Positions 15,335 to 23,624 of a stretch of 58,137 bases of DNA are shown here, piece by piece; positions within the stretch are counted from its first letter, which is position 1, and every line of letters starts with the position of its first letter. Location: NCBI GenBank assembly GCA_019930625.1, contig CP082845.1, positions 1-58,137 of the forward strand, written 5' to 3'. The position numbers and the translations under genes are program-made. This stretch comes from Nocardia asteroides. GTDB lineage: Bacteria > Actinomycetota > Actinomycetes > Mycobacteriales > Mycobacteriaceae. Below the pieces are notes generated by a model. It made no database searches. It had not been told where the DNA came from and worked only from the letters and a program-made list of their open reading frames with translations.

Positions 15335-15411
15335 CCGCAAACTACACCCGAACTCCGCAACGCTCCCCGCAAGCTAACCCCGAACACCGCAACCTACATC
15401 CGAACAGGACA
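15335..15411. repeat. right end of the Tn7-like transposon: three transposase-binding repeats
   Basis: Three 19-bp copies of CCGCAAnCTAnnnCCGAAC lie at 15335-15353, 15367-15385 and 15387-15405, followed by AGGACA, the inverted terminus. They are inverted relative to the left-end repeats. Asymmetry between two and three sites is typical of Tn7-like ends. Confidence 0.88.
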
Positions 15412-15539
15412 CACCCCTCTGCGCTACGCTCTACCTACATCCCTTCGAACAGATGTTCACACCTTTTGCATTCATGGGCACACCGGCTGTGTGTGGTCTG
15501 ACCTGCAACGTCCGATTCGTCCGTACCGTCGGATATGTG

Positions 15540-18500
15540 ATGTCTCCGCACAGGCTCAGCGCGGACGCTGGTGTCGACTACTACACGCGATGCGTTGCGG
15601 TGCACGACGGCCACGAACGGGGCCGCGCCAGCCTGTCGGACTACTACTCCGATCGCGGTGAAGCACCGGGGATCTGGCTGGGTTCGGGCCTGGTGGCGTT
15701 CGACGACATCACCGCCGGAGACACAGTCGACGAGAAGCAGATGACTGCCCTGTACCGGGAAGGGCTGCACCCGAACGCGGAGGCGATCATCGCCGCCCGC
15801 ATCGCGGCCGGCGACACCGCGAAGGCTGCCCGCGCAGCCGCCCGGCTGGGGCGTCCGTTCTACCGATTCAAGGTGCCCGAGGGAAGTTTCCGCCACGTCG
15901 TCGCTCAGCAACTGGAGGCATGGAATCTCGCGGCGGGCCAGCCTGAGGACGCGCCCGTGCCGAAAGAAGTGCGCGAGGAGATCCGCACCCGGGTGGGCCG
16001 GGAGATGTTCACCCAGGAGCACGGCCGGGAACCGCGGGACGGCCAGGAGCTGACCGACTGGATCTCGCGGCATTCTCGTCCGGAGCGCCGGGCCGTCGCC
16101 GGTTTCGACCTGACGTTTTCGGCGGCGAAGTCGGTGTCGGCGGTGTGGGCGTTGGCGCCGCGGGAGATCGCGGAGAAGATCGAGGCCGCTCACGCCGCCG
16201 CGATCGCGGACGCGTTGGCCTACCTCGAAAAGCACGGCTGCTACACCCGGTTGGGCACCGACGGGGTCCGCCAGGTCGACACCGAGGGCATGATCGCGAC
16301 CGCGTTCCTGCATCGTGATTCCCGCGCGGGTGACCCGAACCTGCACACCCACGTCGTGGTGTCCAACAAGGTCAGGACGTTGGATGGGCGCTGGCGGGCA
16401 CTGGATGGCCGCATGGTCTACCTGCATGCGGTCACCGCCAGTGAGATCTACAACGCCCGCCTCGAGCAGCACCTGGGCGACGCGATCGGCGTCCGGTTCA
16501 CAGACCGTCCCGCCCGCGACGCCAGCAAGCGCCCGGTCCGCGAGATCGCCGGTGTCGCCGCCGAACTCATAGAGCTGTGGTCGCAGCGCTCGACGAAGAT
16601 CCGCGCCGAACTCGCGACCTTGACCAGCCAATTCCAGGCCAAGCACGGGCGGGCTCCGATCCCTGCCGAGGTGTGGAAACTCGCCCAAGTCGCCACGCTC
16701 TCCACCCGGGCCCGCAAGCACGAACCCCGCGCCCTGGCCGAGCAGCGCACCACCTGGGAGCAGGAAGCGATCGGGCTGCTCGGCTCTCGTCGCGCGGTCG
16801 AGGAGCTGCTCACCGAGACCCTCGCGGCTGGCAGTCTCCAGCTGCCGGATGTCGATGAGGCGTGGATCGAGCAGACCGCGCGGCGCGTGGTCAATACCGT
16901 CGCCGGTCACCGGGCCACCTGGCGGCTCAATCACATTCGCGCCGAGGCCGAGCGCCAGCTGCGCGGCCGGGTGAGCACCCGGCAGTGGGCGCAGGTGGCT
17001 GAGCGGGTCGTCGCGGTCGCGCTGGCCGAGCCGTGTTCGATCCCACGTGGTGTCCCGGATCCGGCGCCCGCGGTCGGGGTGCTGCGGCGCCGTGACGGCA
17101 CCAGCGTCTACACCACCGCCGACTCCACCCTCTACACCGCCCGCGCGATCGTGGACGCCGAACAGCGGCTGATCGCCGCCGCCCAGCTCGACGGCGGTCG
17201 CAGCATCCCGGCCGCGGCGGTGCAGCTGGCGCTGGTGGAGTTCGCCGCCAACAACCACGGCCGCACCCTCAACCCCGGACAGCGCGCGCTCGTCGAGGGA
17301 TTCGCTACCTCCGGTGCGCGCCTGCAGGTCGCGATCGCCCCGGCCGGAACAGGGAAGACCACCGCCATGCAGGTGCTCACCCGCGCCTGGACCAGCGAGG
17401 GCGGCATCGTGCTCGGTCTGGCACCGACCGCTGCGGCGGCCGCGGTGCTGGGTGAGGAGATCAACGCCCCGACCGCGACGATCGACATGCTCACCACCCT
17501 CATCGACGACCCCGGCGCGATCTTCGACCCGGATAGCCCTGTCTGGCTGCGGCGCATCGATCACCGCACGTTGGTGATCATCGACGAGGCCGCGAAAGCC
17601 TCCACCCGCCAACTCGATACCGCGGTGCGGTTCCTGCTCGCACGTGGCGCCAGCGTCCGCGCGATCGGCGACGACCAGCAGCTGGCGGCCGTCGCCGCCG
17701 GTGGCGTGATCCGCGACATCGCCCACACCACCGGCGCCCTCACCCTGACCCAGGTCATGCGGTTCGCCGACCCTGGTGAGCGCGCCGCCAGTCTCGCGCT
17801 GCGCGAGGGCGATCCGGCCGCGATCGCGCACTACGTCGACCACGACCGTGTCCACGTCGGCACCATCGGCGCCGTCGCCGAGGAAGCGTTCCAGGCGTGG
17901 GCCGCCGACATCGCCGCCGGCCGCGACGCGGTGCTGCTGGCACCCACCCGCGACCTGGTCACCGAGTTGAACACCCGGGCCCGCGACGCCCGGCTGGCCG
18001 CAGACCCTGCCGCCGACACCAGGATGGAGGTCGTGCTCGGTGACGGGCTGGCCGCCAGCGTCGGTGACGTGATCACCACTCGCAAGAACGCCTACCGGAT
18101 GCGGATCTCCGCTACCGACCATGTCCGCAACGGCTACCGCTGGACCGTGCGGGCCGTGCACGCCGACGGGCGGGTCACTGCCGCGCACATCGGATCCGGG
18201 CGGCTGATCACCCTGCCCGAGGACTACGTCGCCGCCCACACCACCCTGGGTTACGCCTCCACCATCGACGCCGCCCAGGGCTTGACCGTCGACGCCGCGC
18301 ACACCGTGCTCACCGGTAGCGAGTCCCGTCAGCAGGCCTACGTCGCGCTCACCCGCGGCCGCCACGAAAACCACCTGTACGTCGCGACCGCCCACGACGG
18401 CGAGGACACCGCACCCGAAACCCTGGACGCGATCCACCCGCCGACCGCCCTCGACGTGCTCACCGGCATCCTGGGCCGCGACGGCGCCCAGGTCTCCGCC

Positions 18501-20243
18501 ACCACCGCCCAACGGCAAGCCGAAGACCCCCGCACCCGGCTCGCCCACGCCGCACGCGCCTACACCGACGCCATCAATGTGGTCACCCAACAGCGCACCG
18601 ACCCGGCCGTCCTGGACCGCATCGACACCGCCGCCGAACAACTCGCGCCAGGGCTCACCGGCGAGCCCGGCTACCCGACACTGCGCCGACAGCTCTCGAC
18701 CCTCGCCGTGGCCGGAAAGAACCCCGTCGCCGTCCTCACCGAAGCTGTCACGCGCCACCAACTCGACACCGCCGACGACCGCGCCGCCGTCCTGAGCTGG
18801 CGCATCGACCTGACCAGCAGCCGCGACGGGGCCGCCGACCCGCTGCCGTGGCTGCCCACCGTGCCCGCCGGCCTACTGGCCGACCCGGAATACGGCGAGC
18901 ACCTGCGCACGCGCGCCCAGCAGATCACCGACCTGGTCGCCGAGCTCGACACCACCGCACGGGCCTGGACCACCACTACTGCGCCGATGTGGGCCAAACC
19001 CCTCATCGGCACCAACCCGGAACTGCTGTCCTCGCTCACCATCTGGCGCGCCGTCCGCGACATCCCCGACAACGACCGCCGCCTCACCGGCCCCGAACAA
19101 CTACCCGGCACCCTCGCGCATCAATCCCAAGCGGGGTTCCACCACGACATCGCCCGCGTCCTGGGCGACCGCGACGCCGACACCCGGCGCTGGCACGCGA
19201 CCGCGACCACGCTGGATCCACGGCTGACCGAAGACCCGTACTGGCCGGTGCTGGCCACAGAGCTGACCCGCGCCGCCGCAACCGGTCTCGACGTCCCCAC
19301 CGCCCTGCGCACCGCCCACGAACAACGACCGCTGCCTCTCGAGCAGCCCGCGGCCGCGCTGCGCTGGCGCATGGCTGAGCACCTCGACGGCCACGACCGC
19401 GAATTCGTCGACCTCATCGGCGAACTCCGCAGCCAGGAACTGCGGGCACTGCGTGACGCGGATCTCGCCCGTGAGGTCACCAGGCGCCGCAACCAGCTGC
19501 GGTACACCGACGTGCGGATCGGGCCCGACCGGCTCACCCGTGCTCTCGAACGTCGCGAGCAGCTGCTCGAGGACCATCGCCGCCGCGACGCCCAGGCCGT
19601 CGACATCCGCACCGCCCAAGCCGTCGAACGTCAGAACACCGAACACGCTCGCGACGAAGCCGCCGCGCGTGCCGCCTGGCGAGCAGCACGCGACGATGTC
19701 GCAGCCCTGCGGTGGTGGCACAGCCGCCAAACCCGCCTCCAGCGTGAACAGGCTGCCGCCGACACTGAAGAAGCGCTCACCCAGGCCACCGACCGCCGCG
19801 CCGCCTCCCGCGCCCAACTCAGCGAACTGCGCGCCCGCATCGGCGCGCACGAATCCCTCTGGCCTCGCCTGCTCACCGAAGCCGCCGACACCGCCGCACG
19901 CGACCAGGCCCTCGCCGAGGCCGACCGCGAAATCGCCGCAGGCCAACAAGACCGCGCCCGCGACGACGCACGCCGCGCACAACAACGCGCACGGGCTCAA
20001 GCCCCCGTCGACGAACAACAGCGCCGCGCCGCGCTTCCACCCGACCAGCTCGAACGGGAAAACCGCGCCCGCGACGAGATCCACGCCCAAGACAACCCCC
20101 TGCCTTCCCGCGAGGAAATCGCCCAGCAGCGCGCCGAACAACAACGCCAGTACAAGCTCGAAGCCAAGCAACGCCAGCGCGAGCGATGGGACACCCCGAT
20201 CTTCGACCAAAGCCCTTCTCAGGACACCGGGTACAGCCTGTAA
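15540..20243 (+). CDS. traA: MobF-family conjugative relaxase-helicase TraA
   Basis: This is a very large relaxase, 1,567 aa from ATG 15540. The N-terminal MobF/TrwC domain has the catalytic tyrosine pair in VDYYTR (residues 14-15) and the metal-binding histidines His258, His269 and His271 (LHTHVVVSN). A RecD/TraI-like helicase follows with Walker A APAGTGKTT (about 600-609) and Walker B LVIIDEA (about 678-684). The last 250 residues are Arg/Glu/Ala-rich coiled coil. It nicks the transfer strand and unwinds it. The frame is open upstream to ATG 15453, so a longer start is possible. The transposon lies directly upstream and may have replaced its promoter. Confidence 0.93.
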   Translation: MSPHRLSADAGVDYYTRCVAVHDGHERGRASLSDYYSDRGEAPGIWLGSGLVAFDDITAGDTVDEKQMTALYREGLHPNAEAIIAARIAAGDTAKAARAAARLGRPFYRFKVPEGSFRHVVAQQLEAWNLAAGQPEDAPVPKEVREEIRTRVGREMFTQEHGREPRDGQELTDWISRHSRPERRAVAGFDLTFSAAKSVSAVWALAPREIAEKIEAAHAAAIADALAYLEKHGCYTRLGTDGVRQVDTEGMIATAFLHRDSRAGDPNLHTHVVVSNKVRTLDGRWRALDGRMVYLHAVTASEIYNARLEQHLGDAIGVRFTDRPARDASKRPVREIAGVAAELIELWSQRSTKIRAELATLTSQFQAKHGRAPIPAEVWKLAQVATLSTRARKHEPRALAEQRTTWEQEAIGLLGSRRAVEELLTETLAAGSLQLPDVDEAWIEQTARRVVNTVAGHRATWRLNHIRAEAERQLRGRVSTRQWAQVAERVVAVALAEPCSIPRGVPDPAPAVGVLRRRDGTSVYTTADSTLYTARAIVDAEQRLIAAAQLDGGRSIPAAAVQLALVEFAANNHGRTLNPGQRALVEGFATSGARLQVAIAPAGTGKTTAMQVLTRAWTSEGGIVLGLAPTAAAAAVLGEEINAPTATIDMLTTLIDDPGAIFDPDSPVWLRRIDHRTLVIIDEAAKASTRQLDTAVRFLLARGASVRAIGDDQQLAAVAAGGVIRDIAHTTGALTLTQVMRFADPGERAASLALREGDPAAIAHYVDHDRVHVGTIGAVAEEAFQAWAADIAAGRDAVLLAPTRDLVTELNTRARDARLAADPAADTRMEVVLGDGLAASVGDVITTRKNAYRMRISATDHVRNGYRWTVRAVHADGRVTAAHIGSGRLITLPEDYVAAHTTLGYASTIDAAQGLTVDAAHTVLTGSESRQQAYVALTRGRHENHLYVATAHDGEDTAPETLDAIHPPTALDVLTGILGRDGAQVSATTAQRQAEDPRTRLAHAARAYTDAINVVTQQRTDPAVLDRIDTAAEQLAPGLTGEPGYPTLRRQLSTLAVAGKNPVAVLTEAVTRHQLDTADDRAAVLSWRIDLTSSRDGAADPLPWLPTVPAGLLADPEYGEHLRTRAQQITDLVAELDTTARAWTTTTAPMWAKPLIGTNPELLSSLTIWRAVRDIPDNDRRLTGPEQLPGTLAHQSQAGFHHDIARVLGDRDADTRRWHATATTLDPRLTEDPYWPVLATELTRAAATGLDVPTALRTAHEQRPLPLEQPAAALRWRMAEHLDGHDREFVDLIGELRSQELRALRDADLAREVTRRRNQLRYTDVRIGPDRLTRALERREQLLEDHRRRDAQAVDIRTAQAVERQNTEHARDEAAARAAWRAARDDVAALRWWHSRQTRLQREQAAADTEEALTQATDRRAASRAQLSELRARIGAHESLWPRLLTEAADTAARDQALAEADREIAAGQQDRARDDARRAQQRARAQAPVDEQQRRAALPPDQLERENRARDEIHAQDNPLPSREEIAQQRAEQQRQYKLEAKQRQRERWDTPIFDQSPSQDTGYSL

Positions 20244-20274
20244 GACGTCGCTCGCCCCCCACCCAGGCTGCCGC

Positions 20275-20294
20275 GCCCTCCCTCGCGGGAGGGC
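20275..20294 (+). terminator. terminator after traA
   Basis: The stem GCCCTCCC/GGGAGGGC with a TCGC loop lies 30 bases after the traA stop and is followed by TT. Confidence 0.65.
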
Positions 20295-20341
20295 TTGCCA
20301 CACAACCCCGCTTCGCCGTAGGTCAAAACGGGATGATCCGG

Positions 20342-20432
20342 GAGCAAGTTATAGAGATCGATTATCTAAGTGGTGACGACGGTGCGATGCCGACTCCGGT
20401 GGCAAGCGAGCGGAGCTCGCGCGGCAGCACCT
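20342..20432. other. oriT-like repeated sequence, copy A
   Basis: The sequence starts GAGCAAGTTAT (20342-20352), has TATCTAAGTG at 20363-20372 and ends with GCGCGGCAGCACCT (20419-20432). The same three blocks in the same order occur at 53906-54012. TAAGTG followed by G/C-rich DNA recalls nick regions of some mobilizable plasmids. It lies between two relaxase genes, where an origin of transfer would be expected. Confidence 0.4.
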
Positions 20433-20528
20433 TCCAAAGCGACCAGCACGCCCAACCGCAGCATCCGCACCCGCACCGTGGCCGCCGCCATTCCTCCCCC
20501 ATTCCTCCCCGAATCCGATGCCAATCTC

Positions 20529-20649
20529 CGGTGTTTCCGTCCCGGCCCGAACCGGTTTCTCGACCACCCTTGAACCAGGTACGCAGATCGAGGGTGGTCG
20601 GGAAATCGGGAGCCTGCGGACGAAGGTGCGGGCCGGGACGGAAACACCG
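20529..20649. repeat. 121-bp nested inverted repeat (cruciform-capable)
   Basis: A perfect 21-bp outer arm (20529-20549, starting CGGTGTTTCC) pairs with 20629-20649. A perfect 10-bp inner arm, CGACCACCCT (20561-20570), pairs with AGGGTGGTCG (20591-20600). The bases around the inner arm pair almost fully. It is non-coding and lies between traA and the second relaxase. Confidence 0.8.
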
Positions 20650-20664
20650 CAGCTCACCGAGCTG

Positions 20665-20786
20665 ACCAGGGGTGGACTAGCCCCTGGATTACCCCCTGGC
20701 CTAGGCCCTGGATTACCCCCTGGACCCAAACCCTGCGCTAATCCAGGGGCTGGTCTAGGGGGTAATCCACCCCCTAGACCAGCCCC
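20665..20786. repeat. cluster of GGGGTAATCC-type repeats
   Basis: CCCTGGATTACCCCCTGG occurs twice in direct orientation (20682-20699 and 20706-20723). Inverted and partial forms, AATCCAGGGGC and GGGGGTAATCC, follow up to the end of the second relaxase gene. Iteron-like protein binding or strand-specific folding are both possible. Confidence 0.6.
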
Positions 20787-20791
20787 AGCGG

Positions 20792-22654
20792 TCAGCGGCC
20801 TCGGCCTGTGTCGCGGGTCTGGCTGATGTCAGGCGCGGTGCTGGGCCGCGGGGTCTCCGACGCCGACCCGGTAACGGCTGAACCTGGCTCGGTGCCGAAA
20901 GCACGAGCGGTGGTGCGCCAGGCACGGATGTATTCCTCATCGACCCCGGCCGCGCGCATCTGCTCTGCCTGCTGGTCGATGCGTTCCTGCCGAGATATCC
21001 CCGAAGTCCGAGCCTCGTGTTGCGCGTGCTGGTGTTGGCGCTGGTGCAGTATCTGCAAGGGTTCCAGCGCCCGGTCCCGTAGTTGCTGGGCACGCAACAA
21101 CTCTTGGCGGGCGGTGTGTGCATCAGCGATCGCGACGAGGGTACGCATCAGCTGCTCGACCAGCCGTACCGTCTCCGACGCCGGGTCGTTCCGATCGGCG
21201 TACTTGGCGAGCTGGATGAGGATCACCGCTACCGCCCCCAGCCCCGGCGGCCGCTGTCCCGCTGCGGGTGGGCGCCACCGCAGATGGGCGGGTACCTGTG
21301 CGGAGCGGGTCAGCTCTGTCGCCGCGGCCGCGAACACACCAGGTTTGGATTCCACGCGCCGCGACCAGGCCGCGAACACTCCCGCCGCTCGCCCGGCCGC
21401 ACGCGCCCACTCGCCGTGATTCTCCGGCGGGATGCTCGCGAGATAGTCGTTCCACTTCTGCAGATCCTGGTGCGCCCGCGCCCACAGTTGCGGATCGTCG
21501 AGGGCTTGCGCTTCACGCCCACGCTGCCCACCGCTGCGGCGGCCGGCCTTCCACGTCTTCAACGCCTCCGCCCGCGCCTCCGGGGAGTCGTCCCACTGAT
21601 CCCGCAGTGCAGGCAGCGCCAGATCCTTCGACAACAGACCCCCACTGCACCACGGCCCGGTGTGGGTGAGTTCTTCCAGCGTCAACGGCTTTCCGCCGCT
21701 CGCCAACCGCGCGGCCTCGGTCTTGCGGTCGGCGGCGATGTCGGCGGGGCTGCGCCACCGCACCGCGTACCCGGTCACATCCTCGCCGCCCTTGCTGTAG
21801 CGGGGGCGGATCGAGATCCCCGCGTCCCGCACCCGACGCACGAACTCCGCCTCGGTCGCGCTCGCCGACGCCAACGCCCGCACCTCCAGCCGCAACCGCT
21901 CCCGCTCGGTCAGATCCCCACCAGAGCGGTCACGACGTTCGGTCTCCGCCCGCGAGTTCCCCCGCAGCGCGCCGCCGTCCTCCCGAGACGCCAGCACCTC
22001 CAACCCGTAACGGTGCTCCAGAAGGTTGACCACCTTCTGAGAGCGCGCGTAATCACCCATCGGCCGCCCCGTGACCGGGTCACGCATGAACGTGTCCACC
22101 ACGCTGCCGTCCTCACGGATGAGGGACGCGGCGATGTGGATATGGTCCCCTCCGGAGCGGTCCGCACCCGCGCGGCCGTGGCGCACCGCCACCCACCGCA
22201 CCCCGGCCTGGGTGGGGTCGACGAACCCCATCTCCTTCATGAAGTCTTCCGCGATCGCCTTCCACGTCTCGTCCGACAGATCGCCCTCTTCGGCACGCAA
22301 CGCCAACGAGCAGTGCCACACCGGCGCATCCCGCAACACACCCTTCTCACCCTTCTCCGGGCGCTCGATCACCTCCACCGCACCGGTGTTCGCACTCGCA
22401 GCGCGGGCCCGCATCCGAGCACGGGTGCCGTGCAGCTTGCGCGGCAGATCCATCTCCCGCGCGATCTCCAACGCCACATCGCGCGCAGCCCGGTTGGACT
22501 CCGGGCCGTCGAACCGGCCCAACCATGCCGCGCGCATCACCGACGCCGACCCAGCGACCACGTGCCGATCGGTGTGCTCGTTGGCCTTCCCTGGCCCGAG
22601 CAGATACACCATCAGCCCGCCGAGCTTGGCGCCGCGATTGATGTTCGGATTCAC
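20792..22654 (-). CDS. second relaxase (MobP-like mobilization nuclease)
   Basis: This is a 620-aa relaxase unrelated to TraA. The start MNPNINRGAKLGGLMVYLLG carries Tyr17 as probable nucleophile, followed by GPGKANEHTDRHVV, a typical actinobacterial relaxase opening. The metal site is HIHIAASLI (His171, His173), with WHCSLALR before it. The C-terminal half is helical and Gln/Arg-rich. It would nick its own oriT and covalently hold the 5' end. The mobC-like gene ends 11 bases upstream of its start, so the two form a mobilization operon on the minus strand. Confidence 0.85.
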   Translation of the reverse strand: MNPNINRGAKLGGLMVYLLGPGKANEHTDRHVVAGSASVMRAAWLGRFDGPESNRAARDVALEIAREMDLPRKLHGTRARMRARAASANTGAVEVIERPEKGEKGVLRDAPVWHCSLALRAEEGDLSDETWKAIAEDFMKEMGFVDPTQAGVRWVAVRHGRAGADRSGGDHIHIAASLIREDGSVVDTFMRDPVTGRPMGDYARSQKVVNLLEHRYGLEVLASREDGGALRGNSRAETERRDRSGGDLTERERLRLEVRALASASATEAEFVRRVRDAGISIRPRYSKGGEDVTGYAVRWRSPADIAADRKTEAARLASGGKPLTLEELTHTGPWCSGGLLSKDLALPALRDQWDDSPEARAEALKTWKAGRRSGGQRGREAQALDDPQLWARAHQDLQKWNDYLASIPPENHGEWARAAGRAAGVFAAWSRRVESKPGVFAAAATELTRSAQVPAHLRWRPPAAGQRPPGLGAVAVILIQLAKYADRNDPASETVRLVEQLMRTLVAIADAHTARQELLRAQQLRDRALEPLQILHQRQHQHAQHEARTSGISRQERIDQQAEQMRAAGVDEEYIRAWRTTARAFGTEPGSAVTGSASETPRPSTAPDISQTRDTGRGR

Positions 22655-22664
22655 GACCCCGCCC

Positions 22665-23132
22665 TCACCGTCGCGTCACTTCGCGCGCCAGCTCATCCAG
22701 CCGCGCCGCCCGCGCCGCCAAGTCATCGAGCACCGTGCGCAACTGGGCGAGGGTGTCGTCGATGTCCTCGGCCAAGGTGCCGGTCACGTGCGCGGCGTGC
22801 GCGATCTGATTCAGATTGCCGCCGATCTTCGCCAGGTGCTCCACCCGGACCTCATCCATCGCCCCCGCCGCCGACAACAGCACTCCGGCCAACGTCTTGC
22901 GCTTCGGCCACGGCAGCCACAGCCCCGCCTCATCGGTCTCGCCCGCCGCACGGCCACCGGTCGGGTTCAACGCCGACTCCGCCAGATACCGCGGCACCGT
23001 CATGTTCGCCTCCGCAGCGGCCTCCTCCAGCGCCGCGGCATCAGCCGCCGACACCGTCACCCGGAACCGCTTCGCCCCCTCACCGATGTTCTCCTGCCGC
23101 TTCCGATTTCGCATCCGCGCCACAGACTGCAT
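22665..23132 (-). CDS. mobC: MobC-like relaxosome accessory protein
   Basis: This 155-aa protein (149 aa from the second Met) has an N-terminal ribbon-helix-helix region (KRFRVTVSAADAAALEEAAAEANMTVPRYLAESAL). It also has the MobC signature KIGGNLNQIAHAAH, then a C-terminal helical tail. MobC proteins bind oriT and help the relaxase open the nick site. The frame is open to ATG 23309, which would add about 59 residues of low conservation-like composition; I prefer the shorter form. It is directly upstream of the relaxase gene. Confidence 0.8.
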   Translation of the reverse strand: MQSVARMRNRKRQENIGEGAKRFRVTVSAADAAALEEAAAEANMTVPRYLAESALNPTGGRAAGETDEAGLWLPWPKRKTLAGVLLSAAGAMDEVRVEHLAKIGGNLNQIAHAAHVTGTLAEDIDDTLAQLRTVLDDLAARAARLDELAREVTRR

Positions 23133-23294
23133 CCGCCGCTTCGACGGCACCCCCGCATGGACCGTTGCAGCCTCACCGACGGCCGAATCCGGCCGCTCCG
23201 GCACCTGGGTGACCACCTCGGAATCCGCCTCTCTCTCCTGGCTCAGCGCAGCGACACCCGGCACCCGGGTGGACCTCGCCCCGCGAGGCGACAC

Positions 23295-23315
23295 ACACTT
23301 ATGGAACATAAGTGT
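23295..23315. promoter_or_regulatory. 9-bp perfect inverted repeat upstream of mobC
   Basis: ACACTTATG and CATAAGTGT flank GAA. The site lies about 160 bases upstream of the mobC start and is followed by TAGCTTGCTCCGCC. It could be the relaxase hairpin of this module's oriT or an operator. Confidence 0.4.
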
Positions 23316-23520
23316 TAGCTTGCTCCGCCGGGGCCCGCGCTCTGAGCGTACCGGAGCGCGATCAGCCGGACCAGCATCAAACGCGACCGAACAGGGCCCG
23401 GTAGTGCTCCGCGCTGGACCGCAACGGCCCAACCGGGGAGCGTCGCCGCAGCGGTGGCCGGCGCGGTGACAAACGGTCCCTACGCGGTGCTGGCTGGAGC
23501 GACCGGTAAGGTCCAGACGC

Positions 23521-23559
23521 GACGAGACCCCGGCGGCTTCGCCCCGCCGGGGTCTCGTC
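23521..23559. terminator. strong hairpin terminator
   Basis: A 16-bp perfect stem (GACGAGACCCCGGCGG at 23521-23536 with its complement at 23544-23559) and a 7-base loop lie between the membrane-protein gene and mobC. Confidence 0.7.
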
Positions 23560-23575
23560 TCTGTATTCAGGGAAT

Positions 23576-23600
23576 CGCGTGGAAAGACTCTTTCCACGCG
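23576..23600. promoter_or_regulatory. parS-like palindrome 1
   Basis: This 25-bp palindrome has arms CGCGTGGAAAGA and TCTTTCCACGCG around a central C. Its 17-bp core is shared with sites at 27152-27168 and 28731-28747. It lies just past the 3' end of the membrane-protein gene. Confidence 0.6.
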
Positions 23601-23624
23601 TGACTCAACTGGGAGTCACGTTCT

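Larger units (their letters stand above)
9403..15411. mobile_element. Tn7-like transposon with TnsA-like, TniA, TniB and TniQ
   Basis: Both ends are visible. Each begins TGTCC plus one base, followed by a 19-bp repeat of the form GTTCGG...TTGCGG. The left end starts at 9403 and the right end, inverted, at 15411. The flanking pentamers 9398-9402 and 15412-15416 are both CACCC, a perfect target duplication. The 6,009-bp element carries four transposition genes in one minus-strand operon (tnsA-like, tniA, tniB, tniQ, all with overlapping stops and starts) and a single cargo gene near the left end. No CRISPR-Cas genes are present. Target choice would rest on TniQ. It has inserted about 125 bp upstream of traA. 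Confidence 0.93.

Noticed and set aside
15435..18761. 1,108-codon open frame on the minus strand opposite traA
   Set aside because: It is the antisense shadow of the intact TraA frame. High GC keeps such frames open. Its product is Gly/Val-rich with no domain.
20518..20826. Frame encoding a Pro/Gly repeat (PGLPPGLGPG)
   Set aside because: It is only the reading of the GGGGTAATCC repeat cluster; no start signal is present and it overlaps the relaxase 3' end.
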